From: Domibacillus indicus
Lineage (GTDB): Bacteria > Bacillota > Bacilli > Bacillales > Domibacillaceae
Direction: 5' to 3'
NCBI RefSeq assembly: GCF_023715895.1
Contig: NZ_JAMBOO010000018.1
Coordinates: forward strand, 1-64,000
Length of the DNA stretch: 64,000 nucleotides
Shown here: positions 8,866 through 16,346 of the stretch, piece after piece
Layout of the letters: every line of letters begins with the position of its first letter
How positions within the stretch are numbered: position 1 is the stretch's first letter
Notes under the pieces: generated by a model
What the model saw: the letters and a program-made list of their open reading frames with translations, nothing else
What the model was told of the DNA's origin: nothing
The model's database searches: none
Position numbers and translations under genes: made by a program

Positions 8866-10137
8866 TTATTTATCGCCTGCAGCTTTAGATTTTGTGTCAG
8901 CGAATACTTCTGGATAGCCGTATGTGCCGTGTTCACTGATATCAAGCCCCATAATTTCTTCTTCTTCTGAAACGCGGAGCCCGCCAAGAAGCTTCTTGAT
9001 GACGAAAAGAATGACGAACGAAGCAACAAACGCAAATGCGCCGGAGACAAATACACCCATCGCCTGCACCCCAAGCTGTTCGAAACCGCCGCCGTAGAAA
9101 AGACCCGGACGGCCAACGGTAGCAAGATCAGGTGTAGCGAAGAAACCAGTTGATAGTGTTCCCCAGATACCAGGAATACCGTGAACAGAAAGAGCAAAGA
9201 TCGGATCATCAATCCCCATTTTTTCCATCCATTTTGCCCCGTAGAATACGAGAACGCCGGCAATTAAGCCGATTACAACGGATGCCCATGTGTCAACGAA
9301 AGCACAAGATGCGGTGATGGCTACAAGACCAGCCAGAGCGCCGTTTAAAATAGTCGGAATATCCGATTTTCCAAGGGTTACCCAAGAGATAATCAATGCG
9401 GCAACAGCACCTGCACCAGCTGCAAGCTGTGTATTAAGGGCTACAAATCCGAAGAACCCAGCATCAACAGATACTGTACTTCCGGCGTTAAAGCCAAACC
9501 ATCCTACCCATAAAATCAATACGCCGAGTGATGTGAACACTTGGTTATGCCCATGAATGGCATTAGCAGAACCATCTTTATTAAAGCGGCCGATACGAGG
9601 TTTAAGAAGGATCGTAGCTGCCAGAGCTGCCATAGCGCCTGTTAAATGAACAACGGTTGAGCCGGCAAAATCCTGCTTGCCATGCTCCGCAAGCCAGCCG
9701 CCGCCCCAAATCCAATGTGCGACAACCGGATAAACAATTGCTGAGAAAAGAATGGTGAATAAAACGTATACAGATAACTTTGCACGTTCCGCGAAACCGC
9801 CCAGAGCGATTGTAATCGCGATCCCTGCGAATGCCAGCTGGAATACAAAGAATACAGTAGATGAAAGCCCTAAATCTAAGTCAGCGCCAGAGTAGAAAAA
9901 GTTCGACATTCCTACAAAGAAGTTCGCGTTATCACCGAAAATGAAAGCAAATCCGACAGCCCAGAAAACGAGGGAAGCGAGTCCAAATGTGAAAGCTGTC
10001 TTTCCGGCAATATGGCCAGCGTTTTTCATACGAGTTGATCCAGCCTCAAGCATAATGAATCCGGCAATCATGAAAATAACTAAAATAGCACTAACCATGA
10101 CCCAGAGGCTGTTCATTAAGTACAACATATCTTCCAT
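8866..10137 (-). CDS. amt: Ammonium transporter, Amt/MEP/Rh family
   Basis: 423 aa with about eleven membrane helices. Signature stretches include MLEAGSTRMKNAGHIAGK, VAHWIWGGGWLAE (twin pore region), DFAGSTVVHLTGA and FSVHGIPGIWGTLSTG-type His-containing segment (ALSVHGIPGIWG), which carry the twin pore histidines. The C-terminal GLDISEHGTYGYPE is the cytosolic tail that contacts GlnK in homologues. B. subtilis AmtB is the match. No glnK (nrgB) gene follows; the next gene is a GlnD-like nucleotidyltransferase. A GlnR/TnrA box lies 40 nt upstream, so nitrogen-limitation control is likely. Confidence 0.95.
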   Translation of the reverse strand: MEDMLYLMNSLWVMVSAILVIFMIAGFIMLEAGSTRMKNAGHIAGKTAFTFGLASLVFWAVGFAFIFGDNANFFVGMSNFFYSGADLDLGLSSTVFFVFQLAFAGIAITIALGGFAERAKLSVYVLFTILFSAIVYPVVAHWIWGGGWLAEHGKQDFAGSTVVHLTGAMAALAATILLKPRIGRFNKDGSANAIHGHNQVFTSLGVLILWVGWFGFNAGSTVSVDAGFFGFVALNTQLAAGAGAVAALIISWVTLGKSDIPTILNGALAGLVAITASCAFVDTWASVVIGLIAGVLVFYGAKWMEKMGIDDPIFALSVHGIPGIWGTLSTGFFATPDLATVGRPGLFYGGGFEQLGVQAMGVFVSGAFAFVASFVILFVIKKLLGGLRVSEEEEIMGLDISEHGTYGYPEVFADTKSKAAGDK

Positions 10138-10176
10138 GTTAAAACCCTCCCGAACGTTATTTTTACTAACTTATGA

Positions 10177-10193
10177 TGTTACTTTTTATAACA
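10177..10193 (-). promoter_or_regulatory. GlnR/TnrA operator upstream of amt
   Basis: The 17-mer tgttataaaaagtaaca (minus strand) fits the core TGTNA-N7-TNACA of the GlnR/TnrA consensus exactly. It sits 40 nt before the amt start codon, with AT-rich candidates for a -10 element between. TnrA activates nrgAB from such a site in B. subtilis. The rest of 10138-10464 shows no gene and should also hold the promoter of the next gene. Confidence 0.75.
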
Positions 10194-10464
10194 TGTACCT
10201 ATATTATGCGGAAAATTAAGATTCGTCAATAGATTTTTTAGGATTTTATTCTCTTGTGTAATAAAACATTACATAAGCAAGGCGAATAATATATAGAAAA
10301 ACTGGTTTTGATGTACGGATTCATAAGATTTTCAATAGGTAGTAGATATTTGGGCATGATAAAGAAGTTTCTTTCATAGAAATAAAACAAACAGAAAGAG
10401 AAATGACAAAAAAAGGATTTAGCAGCTGATGTATGATACACTCATTAAAAAAGGAGGCGTAACG

Positions 10465-11226
10465 ATGGGCTGGTTCGGCGGGAGCTATCAAAATTATGAC
10501 TTCACGATGTTTTCAGGAAGCCATTTTATTGTTGTGGCAGCCGTTAGTGCAGCACTGGCCGGATTATACGTCTTTCGCCAGCAGCTGGGCAGGTTGGTCG
10601 GGAGAAAGATGGAAATAGGTACAGCTTTCTTCTTATTATTAATAGAAGCCGTTTATCATGTCTGGATGATTACCACAAACAGCTGGAAGCTGAGTCACGC
10701 TATTCCGCTGGAGCTGTGCAGCATCAGCTTATTTTTGGCGGTTCTGCTCCTTATAACGAAACAAAAAGGTATTTATGACATTTTATTATTTACCGGTTTA
10801 CTTGGAGCTTCGCAGGCCTTATTAACTCCTTATTTGAATTTTGACTTTCCGCATTTTCGTTTTTTTCATTTTTTCACGGTACATGCTTTTCTACTAATTG
10901 TTCCTCTGTACTTTACCTGGGTAAAAGGATACAGGCCGACGCTTTATTCAGTTGGGAAAACATTGCTGTTTTTAAACTTGCTCATACCACCTGTAATGGT
11001 GATTAATAAGTGGACGGGCGGAAATTATCTTTATTTAAGCCACAAGCCGTCAAGCGCCAGTTTGCTGGATTTGCTTGGACCTTACCCGTGGTATATTGTA
11101 TCTCTTGAAGCGCTGGCACTTATGCTCAGTCTGCTGATTTGGGTGATGTTTCGCGAAAAGCCGTCAGGCCATCAAGCGGAAGGGCTGTTTCGGCGTAAAA
11201 CAGCAAAAAGAGCAGAATCGTCTTGA
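10465..11226 (+). CDS. YwaF/TIGR02206 family membrane protein
   Basis: 253 aa from ATG 10465, chosen because AAAAAGGAGGCG lies at the right distance; the upstream ATG at 10429 has none. Seven or so hydrophobic helices. MFSGSHFIVVAA, HVWMITTNSWKL and PLELCSISLFLAVLLL match the TIGR02206 family of B. subtilis YwaF. HFFTVHAFLLIVPLY and NYLYLSHKPSSASLLDLLGPYPWY are also typical. Function of the family is unknown. Confidence 0.8.
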   Translation: MGWFGGSYQNYDFTMFSGSHFIVVAAVSAALAGLYVFRQQLGRLVGRKMEIGTAFFLLLIEAVYHVWMITTNSWKLSHAIPLELCSISLFLAVLLLITKQKGIYDILLFTGLLGASQALLTPYLNFDFPHFRFFHFFTVHAFLLIVPLYFTWVKGYRPTLYSVGKTLLFLNLLIPPVMVINKWTGGNYLYLSHKPSSASLLDLLGPYPWYIVSLEALALMLSLLIWVMFREKPSGHQAEGLFRRKTAKRAESS

Positions 11227-11235
11227 TCTGCTCTT
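11208..11235 (+). terminator. First of two look-alike hairpins after the YwaF-like gene
   Basis: aagagcaga (11208-11216) pairs with tctgctctt (11227-11235) across the stop codon of the gene. It lacks a U-run on the + strand, so it may be a decayed or weak terminator. It closely resembles the hairpin at 11280-11309. Confidence 0.5.
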
Positions 11236-11279
11236 AGAGGAAAGACAAAGTAAGAAAGCGGGCGTTTGCGGGCAGCTCG

Positions 11280-11309
11280 AGAGCGGAATCATCCTGATCC
11301 GCTCTTTTT
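11280..11309 (+). terminator. Second look-alike hairpin, intrinsic terminator
   Basis: agagcgga (11280-11287) pairs with tccgctct (11298-11305) and is followed by T's. It overlaps the last codons of the convergent permease gene. Compared with the hairpin 70 nt before it, the differing stem bases are changed on both sides so that pairing is kept. Confidence 0.7.
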
Positions 11310-12176
11310 GCTGTGCGCAGTCTGCTGTTTTAACAGAAAGAAAAAAACACCTGCTAAAATAAAAATGCCGCCTGTTATCTGCCAGCTCGTCAGCCGTTCG
11401 TTCAGCAGGAGAACAGCGAGCAGGGTGGCACCGACTGGTTCACCGAGAATGCTCATTGAAATCGTTGTGGCATTCACGTAATTCATAAGCCAGTTGTTAA
11501 TGACATGGGCAATCGTCGGAACAATCGCAAGAAGAAGAAAAATACCCCATTCGTGTTTGCTGTAGCCGGTCATCTGCGTACTCGCTGCTAAGTTATAAAG
11601 AAACAGAAAAAGGGCAGCAAAAGAAAAAACACAAAAGCTGTAAATCCAATGAGACACTTTGCGCACGGTCTGCTGCCCAATGAGCAGATAACCGACAACG
11701 GCAATGACGCTTAAAAAAGAAAGCAAGTCCCCTAAAATAGCTTCTCTGCTTAATCCGAAGTCGCCCCAGCCAATCATTACTGCGCCAATAATAGCAATGC
11801 CCATCGTAGCAAGAGCTGCGGCATTTGTTCGTTCCCGAAACAGCAAAAAGCCGCCCGCCAGCGAGACGAGTGGCTGCAGAGCTAAAATAATCGTCGAGCT
11901 GGCAACAGTGGTCAGCTTTAACGAGCCGAACCACAGCACAAAATGAAAAGCCAGAAACAATCCGGAGAGAATTAAAAGCATCCAGTCTTTTCTTTGGATA
12001 CGCTCAAATTCGGATCTTTTTCTCCATACAATGGGCAGCAGGAAAAAGCTGGCCAGAATCATGCGGTACATACTTAAAATAGAGGCGGGGGCGTCTGACC
12101 ATTTAACAAAAATCGCTGAAAAGGAGATAGCGACAATCGCAATAAACAGGGGAAGCCCGATCGATCTGTTTGCCAT
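11289..12176 (-). CDS. EamA/DMT-family transporter
   Basis: 295 aa with ten predicted helices in two EamA repeats. SDAPASILSMYRMILASFFLL and FHFVLWFGSLKLTTVASSTI belong to the first; LGEPVGATLLAVLLLNE to the second. Family members export small metabolites such as amino acids. The ATG overlaps the stop of the upstream glyoxalase-fold gene by one base (TAATG), so the two are translated together. Substrate unknown. Confidence 0.85.
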   Translation of the reverse strand: MANRSIGLPLFIAIVAISFSAIFVKWSDAPASILSMYRMILASFFLLPIVWRKRSEFERIQRKDWMLLILSGLFLAFHFVLWFGSLKLTTVASSTIILALQPLVSLAGGFLLFRERTNAAALATMGIAIIGAVMIGWGDFGLSREAILGDLLSFLSVIAVVGYLLIGQQTVRKVSHWIYSFCVFSFAALFLFLYNLAASTQMTGYSKHEWGIFLLLAIVPTIAHVINNWLMNYVNATTISMSILGEPVGATLLAVLLLNERLTSWQITGGIFILAGVFFFLLKQQTAHSKKSGSG

Positions 12177-12559
12177 TACCGCTCAAACAGCTCAATCCAC
12201 TCGCCGTCCGGCCCGTAGAAAAAGACATATTTTGCTCCGTTCGGAAGTGTTGTAACAGTTTCATCAACAAAAACAACGTTATGTTCCTTTACACGAGCGA
12301 TTTCTTCTTTGATATTATCGACCGTAAAGGCGATGTGGTGCACCTTTCCTTCTGCCGGCAGATTTGGATTATAGCCTTCGATGATTTCAATTAACGTTTC
12401 ATCTGACTGCTTAAAGCCGAGAAATGCAATGCGGAGATTTGGATCAGGATGACCCTGCTTCTCAAGAAGCTCAAGCCCGAGAACCTTTGTGTAAAAATCA
12501 ATTGTTGCTTCTAAATCCTTTACTTGAATACCGACGTGTTCTAATTTTGAAATACCCAT
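12176..12559 (-). CDS. VOC-fold protein (glyoxalase / methylmalonyl-CoA epimerase-like)
   Basis: 127 aa from the ATG at 12559, set by an ideal AAAAAAGGAGG site; longer versions would translate that site. Metal ligands of the vicinal-oxygen-chelate fold are visible: the His in LEHVGIQVKDL, the Glu in LIEIIEG, the His in VHHIAFTVD and the Glu in WIELFE. Length and motifs suit lactoylglutathione lyase or methylmalonyl-CoA epimerase. Which reaction is not decidable here. Coupled with the EamA transporter. Confidence 0.8.
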   Translation of the reverse strand: MGISKLEHVGIQVKDLEATIDFYTKVLGLELLEKQGHPDPNLRIAFLGFKQSDETLIEIIEGYNPNLPAEGKVHHIAFTVDNIKEEIARVKEHNVVFVDETVTTLPNGAKYVFFYGPDGEWIELFER

Positions 12560-12595
12560 ATGTATACCTCCTTTTTTCTCCATTATCCCCCTGCC

Positions 12596-12624
12596 TTGAC
12601 AAATACGCCAGCAAAAATAAAGAT
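12596..12624 (+). promoter_or_regulatory. Likely promoter of the fluC pair
   Basis: A consensus -35 TTGACA (12596-12601) lies 55 nt before the start of the first fluC gene. A weak -10 (taaaga/aaagat) follows at 16-17 nt spacing. No fluoride-riboswitch signature was seen in the leader. Confidence 0.4.
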
Positions 12625-12655
12625 AAAAGAAAAGCAAATAGAGAGAAGGATTTTT

Positions 12656-13021
12656 TTGATTTATATATGGATTGGAATAGGGGGCGTTATGGGTGCACTG
12701 CTGCGATACGGTGTATCGGCCGTAATAGGCCACGGAGCGGCTGGCAGTTTTCCAATTGCGACTCTTTTTGTGAATTGCCTTGGCTGTTTTTTGCTTCCGT
12801 TTTTAAACGAAAAAGTAAAAGACCGTATTCCGGTACCGATACAAAAAGCTGTTACAGCCGGGGTTATCGGTTCCTTTACAACGTTTTCTGCTTTTAGCGT
12901 AGAAGTCATAACGCTCATCGAAGCAGGAAGGGCAGCTTCAGCTCTTTTATACATAGGTTTAAGCATAGGCGGCGGGCTTCTGTTTGTACGCCTCGGCCGT
13001 AAAGGGGCGAAAGCAGTATGA
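12656..13021 (+). CDS. crcB: Fluoride channel FluC/CrcB, subunit 1
   Basis: 121 aa from TTG 12656, which has AGAAGGA at ideal distance; the longer ORF to 12560 has no such site. Four helices. Family signs: GGVMGALLRYG, the channel Asn in TLFVNCLGCF, and the Phe-box GSFTTFSAFSVE. FluC channels expel fluoride as dual-topology dimers. The second fluC gene overlaps the stop by 4 nt, so the pair may form a heterodimer, as found in several Gram-positive bacteria. Confidence 0.9.
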   Translation: MIYIWIGIGGVMGALLRYGVSAVIGHGAAGSFPIATLFVNCLGCFLLPFLNEKVKDRIPVPIQKAVTAGVIGSFTTFSAFSVEVITLIEAGRAASALLYIGLSIGGGLLFVRLGRKGAKAV

Positions 13022-13329
13022 TACTGGTCGCGATTGGCGGTTTTTTCGGGGCGATAGCCCGTTTTTGGCTGAGCAGCCGGTTCAACAGCACGGCTTTTCC
13101 GTTTGGAACTTTGGGGGTCAATGTACTTGGTGCTCTTTTGCTTGGGCTGCTTATAGGCAGCGGGGCAGGAGGGAGCGCTCGTTTACTGTTTGGCACGGGG
13201 TTTCTTGGCGCCTTTACTACCTTTTCAACCTGGCTGTTTGAAGCGGAACAAATGAAAATGAAAAAAGCCTTTCTTTATATCTTCCTTACATGCGCGGCCG
13301 GTTTTTTTGGTGCATGGCTTGGCCTATAA
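13018..13329 (+). CDS. crcB: Fluoride channel FluC/CrcB, subunit 2
   Basis: 103 aa, four helices. GGFFGAIARFWL, GTLGVNVLGALLLG and FLGAFTTFSTWLFE are the FluC motifs including the Asn and the Phe-box. It starts in an ATGA overlap with the first subunit. It is shorter at both ends than subunit 1, as expected for the partner in two-gene FluC systems. Confidence 0.9.
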   Translation: MILVAIGGFFGAIARFWLSSRFNSTAFPFGTLGVNVLGALLLGLLIGSGAGGSARLLFGTGFLGAFTTFSTWLFEAEQMKMKKAFLYIFLTCAAGFFGAWLGL

Positions 13330-13409
13330 GTCGTTTCAAGGGAAATCCATATAAAGGATATGCTATACTTTCAACGTGAATAATTTATTTGATGAAGGGA
13401 TGCGGAAAC

Positions 13410-14234
13410 ATGCAATTTGTAACGTTAAACAACGGACTCAAAATGCCACAGCTTGGCTATGGTGTATGGCAGGTTGAAGACGAACAGGCAACACCGGCCG
13501 TTTTAAAAGCGATCGAAACAGGCTACCGCTCTATTGACACAGCTGCTGTCTACGGAAACGAACGCGGTGTTGGCAGAGCAATCAAGGAATGCGGTGTGCC
13601 TCGTGAGGAGTTGTTTATCACCACAAAAGTGTGGAACTCGGATCAAGGTTATGATGCTACGCTAAAAGCATTTGATACAAGCCTTGAGAAGCTGGGCCTT
13701 GATTACGTGGATTTATATTTAATCCATTGGCCGATGCCGCAGGAAGACACATATGTGGAAACCTACAAAGCGCTTGAAAAGCTGTATGCAGATGGGCGTG
13801 TAAAAGCAATCGGTGTCTGTAACTTTGATATCGACCACCTGCAGCGCCTGCTGGATGAGTGCGATGTAAAACCGGTTGTAAACCAGGTGGAATGCCACCC
13901 GCACCTCGTTCAAAAAGAACTTAAAGCGTTCTGTAAGAAGCATGACATCTACGTGGAAGCGTGGAGTCCGCTTATGCAGGGCGGTGTTGTGCTTGAAAAC
14001 AATATTGTAAAAGAAATTGCTGAAAAGCACGGCAAGACTCCGGCACAGGTTATTTTGCGCTGGCATTTGCAGAATGACTCGATCGTCATTCCAAAATCCG
14101 TTACACCATCTCGTATCGAAGAAAACTTCAATGTGTTTGACTTTGAACTTACACAGGAAGAAATCGATCAAATTACGGCTCTTGACCGTGGCGAGCGTAC
14201 AGGCCCGGTGCCAGCAGAGTTTAACCGTAAATAA
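13410..14234 (+). CDS. Aldo/keto reductase (YtbE/YvgN-like)
   Basis: 274 aa from ATG 13410; two earlier in-frame starts (13389, 13392) lack a Shine-Dalgarno site. The catalytic tetrad of AKR enzymes is visible: Asp and Tyr in SIDTAAVYGNE, Lys in FITTKVW and His in LIHWPMP. NADPH-binding IPKSVTPSRIEENF lies near the C-terminus. Close in pattern to B. subtilis YvgN/YtbE, which reduce methylglyoxal and other aldehydes. A bidirectional terminator follows. Confidence 0.9.
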   Translation: MQFVTLNNGLKMPQLGYGVWQVEDEQATPAVLKAIETGYRSIDTAAVYGNERGVGRAIKECGVPREELFITTKVWNSDQGYDATLKAFDTSLEKLGLDYVDLYLIHWPMPQEDTYVETYKALEKLYADGRVKAIGVCNFDIDHLQRLLDECDVKPVVNQVECHPHLVQKELKAFCKKHDIYVEAWSPLMQGGVVLENNIVKEIAEKHGKTPAQVILRWHLQNDSIVIPKSVTPSRIEENFNVFDFELTQEEIDQITALDRGERTGPVPAEFNRK

Positions 14235-14250
14235 TGAGTATAGGAACATC

Positions 14251-14286
14251 AAAAAAGACCGGCAGATTCAACTGCCGGTCTTTTTT
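14251..14286. terminator. Bidirectional terminator between the aldo/keto reductase and lacI-type genes
   Basis: Perfect stem aaaaaagaccggcag (14251-14265) with ctgccggtctttttt (14272-14286). A-run on one side and T-run on the other make it usable for both convergent genes. Confidence 0.9.
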
Positions 14287-14290
14287 ATGT

Positions 14291-15238
14291 TTATACACTG
14301 TCTCGTTCAATTAAGCGAAAGGACACTTCCTTGTGGGAAATGTTTGAAGAAATGACCTGTTCAAATGCTGTTTCCCCGAGCAGATGCAGCGGCAGTTCAA
14401 CGGTTGTAATGCCGAGTGCACCGGCAATGGGGTGATTATCAAAGCCGATAAGAGCCGCATCCTCCGGCACAGAAAAGCCAAGCCGCCTGCATTGGAGCAA
14501 AAAACCGGCTGCCACGAAATCGTTTGTAATCACCATGGCATCAGGCCGTTCGGAAAGCGCTGCCCATTCGCCGGCGATTCTGATGCCGTCATCAATGGTG
14601 AGTGCCTGGTTAAATACCCAGCCGCGCTTTACTTTGCCATATTGTTCTTCATACGCCTGCTTTCTTGCCAGGCTGCTTTTTCCCTCCGGCCGCAAAAGAG
14701 TGTAACCAACTTTCTGATGGCCTTTTTTCTTTAAGAAAGACAGAGCGGCCTGGAATGCTTTGTACTGGTCGACAAATACAGAGGAAAGGGACGGGTCAGC
14801 CAGTGCTTCGCACAAAACAATTTGTCCGTATTCACTGTAGTCCTTCACAATATCAATAGGACACTCGCGTGAAACGATAATCACTCCGTCAACTTGTTTT
14901 CTCTTCAGCATATCCAGCGCCTCTATTTCCTGACTCACCTGATAATTGCTTTGCGTAATCATCAGCTTGTAGCCGCTTTTTTCGGCAGCTGAAGCAATTC
15001 CGCTCAAAATCACACCGAAATAAGGATGGCTGACAAATGGCAGAATCACCCCGATGATCTTTGTTTTCCCCAGTGAAAGGTGAACAGCATTAATGTTTTT
15101 CACGTAACGAAGCTGTTCGGCTGCTTCAAGGACAGCTCTTCTTTTTTCCTCTTTTACGTAAGGATAGTTATTTAACACTCTTGAAACCGTAGAGGCAGAA
15201 ACACCAGCCATTCGAGCGATATCATGAATATTGCCCAT
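14291..15238 (-). CDS. LacI/GalR-family transcriptional regulator
   Basis: 315 aa from the ATG at 15238, where the classical N-terminal helix-turn-helix starts (MGNIHDIARMAGVSASTVSRV, with the hinge region after residue 45). The longer ORF adds 35 codons without support. The C-terminal periplasmic-binding-like domain has IIGVILPFVSHPYFGVILSGI and DAMVITNDFVAAGFL. The effector is unknown. A perfect palindrome 33 nt upstream of its start suggests self-regulation. No sugar gene cluster is adjacent, so the target genes are not obvious. Confidence 0.88.
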   Translation of the reverse strand: MGNIHDIARMAGVSASTVSRVLNNYPYVKEEKRRAVLEAAEQLRYVKNINAVHLSLGKTKIIGVILPFVSHPYFGVILSGIASAAEKSGYKLMITQSNYQVSQEIEALDMLKRKQVDGVIIVSRECPIDIVKDYSEYGQIVLCEALADPSLSSVFVDQYKAFQAALSFLKKKGHQKVGYTLLRPEGKSSLARKQAYEEQYGKVKRGWVFNQALTIDDGIRIAGEWAALSERPDAMVITNDFVAAGFLLQCRRLGFSVPEDAALIGFDNHPIAGALGITTVELPLHLLGETAFEQVISSNISHKEVSFRLIERDSV

Positions 15239-15270
15239 CTTTATCCCTCTTCCAAAAAAAGTGCTTGTTC

Positions 15271-15284
15271 TGAAACGCGTTTCA
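15271..15284. promoter_or_regulatory. Palindromic operator candidate for the LacI-type regulator
   Basis: tgaaacgcgtttca is a perfect 14-bp palindrome in the leader of the regulator gene. Size and TGAAA...TTTCA arms are typical of LacI-family operators. Its centre is GC rather than the CG found in CcpA cre sites, so it is unlikely to be a cre site. Confidence 0.55.
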
Positions 15285-15320
15285 TCCTTTACATTGTAAA
15301 AAAGAAGGGAAGGTGTGGCA

Positions 15321-15422
15321 ATGATGTGGGGGATTTTATCCATGATCTTTTTGTGTACAGTAGAACTTTTATTAGCGGGTGCGGCAGTAAAGGAACGGGA
15401 AAAGCATTCTTATTGGGAATAA
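15321..15422 (+). CDS. Candidate 33-aa single-helix membrane peptide
   Basis: ATG at 15321 follows GAAGGGAAGGTG at a workable distance and the frame is open for 33 codons to TAA. The first 23 residues form one hydrophobic helix (MMWGILSMIFLCTVELLLAG), followed by a charged tail (KEREKH). No family recognised. A hairpin with U-run lies 50 nt downstream. It is divergent from the LacI-type gene and might be its target, which is speculation. Confidence 0.4.
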   Translation: MMWGILSMIFLCTVELLLAGAAVKEREKHSYWE

Positions 15423-15469
15423 CACGGTTTTGATTAACGAATGGAAGGGAAGGAAATGACTAATGAAAA

Positions 15470-15497
15470 GAATCCGGCTTTAAAAGCCGGATTTTTC
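15470..15497 (+). terminator. Intrinsic terminator before the NAD-salvage operon
   Basis: aatccggctt (15471-15480) pairs with aagccggatt (15484-15493), followed by T's. It follows the small 33-codon ORF and insulates the nrtR promoter. Confidence 0.75.
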
Positions 15498-15537
15498 TTG
15501 CTAAATGGAAATACGTTTTATATAATTAGTAATTATA
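15498..15537 (+). promoter_or_regulatory. Promoter with overlapping palindrome of the NAD-salvage operon
   Basis: TTGCTA (15498-15503), a 17-nt spacer and a perfect TATAAT (15521-15526) form a good sigma-A promoter 30-70 nt before the nrtR-like gene. The -10 box lies within a perfect 17-bp palindrome, tataattagtaattata (15521-15537); a second related half-site run (ttaataatta) follows to 15550. A repressor bound there would block RNA polymerase. The Nudix-wHTH protein encoded just downstream is the obvious candidate. Confidence 0.6.
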
Positions 15538-15566
15538 CAATTAATAATTAGAAAGAAGGCGGAGCA

Positions 15567-16331
15567 ATGACAAGCTATGACTCCTCCAAATACCGGACAC
15601 CAGACGGTTATACAGCAGACATTGCGATCTTTACCATTTTATCGAAAAAAAGAGAAGAAAAAGCGCCTCCTGACATGAAGCTTTACATGATGCTTATTCA
15701 GCGCGCGGCAACAGACAGTGAAGGAAATCCCAATATCGAAGCTTTGAAGTGGGCAGTTCCTGGCGGGTTTATCCAGCCGGAAGAAACAGGCATTCAAGCC
15801 GCGCGGCGGGAGCTGCTAGAAGAAACAGGTGTCAGCGGTCTTCATATGCGTCATTTTGGCGTATACGATACACCAGGACGCGATCCGCGCGGCTGGATCG
15901 TTTCAAATGCCTTTTATGCCATTGTACCGGAATCGTCTCTTGTAAACCGGTCAGCGTCAGATGATGCGGCGGACGTACAGCTGTTTCCGATCGAAGAAGT
16001 GCTGAATCTAGACCTGGCTTTTGATCACAGGCAGATTGTTCAGGACGCGCTTGCATTGATCCGGTCAGACATGCTGAGAACAACGCTGGCGAAAAACTTT
16101 TTGCCGAAGGAATTTACACTTTCTGAATTGCAGCGGGTACTTCTGACTGTAACGGATGATGCGAAAATCGCTTCTGATCCGGTTTTCTTCGCTCGTGCAC
16201 CGAAGCTTCCATTTTTAGAGCTGGCACTGGATGAAGACGGACAGCCGAAAAAAACAACCCGTCACTCGTACCGGCCGTCCCGATTGTATATTTTTAATGA
16301 TTTAGATGTAATTGAATCCATTTACGGATAA
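15567..16331 (+). CDS. Nudix domain plus winged-helix protein, NrtR-like NAD-metabolism regulator
   Basis: 254 aa. The N-terminal Nudix domain has a complete Nudix box beginning at the Gly of GGFIQPEE and ending in RRELLEETGV (about residues 70-93), so hydrolase residues are not lost. The C-terminal part (LPKEFTLSELQRVLLTV, about residues 172-188) has the pattern of the winged-helix domain of NrtR regulators. NrtR repressors sense ADP-ribose or NAD-related compounds and control NAD genes. This one heads an operon with pncA (15 nt gap) and pncB, which supports the role. An ADP-ribose pyrophosphatase is the alternative. SD GAAGGCGGAG precedes ATG 15567. Confidence 0.75.
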   Translation: MTSYDSSKYRTPDGYTADIAIFTILSKKREEKAPPDMKLYMMLIQRAATDSEGNPNIEALKWAVPGGFIQPEETGIQAARRELLEETGVSGLHMRHFGVYDTPGRDPRGWIVSNAFYAIVPESSLVNRSASDDAADVQLFPIEEVLNLDLAFDHRQIVQDALALIRSDMLRTTLAKNFLPKEFTLSELQRVLLTVTDDAKIASDPVFFARAPKLPFLELALDEDGQPKKTTRHSYRPSRLYIFNDLDVIESIYG

Positions 16332-16346
16332 GAAAGGCGGATGTGT

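Noticed and set aside
8820-9263. 147-codon minus-strand ORF inside the ammonium transporter gene
   Set aside because: It is a shifted frame of amt with low-complexity sequence and no ribosome site.
12560-12655. Fluoride riboswitch before the fluC pair
   Set aside because: The conserved GGNGATGG core and the pseudoknot text of the crcB motif are not present in this 96-nt interval.
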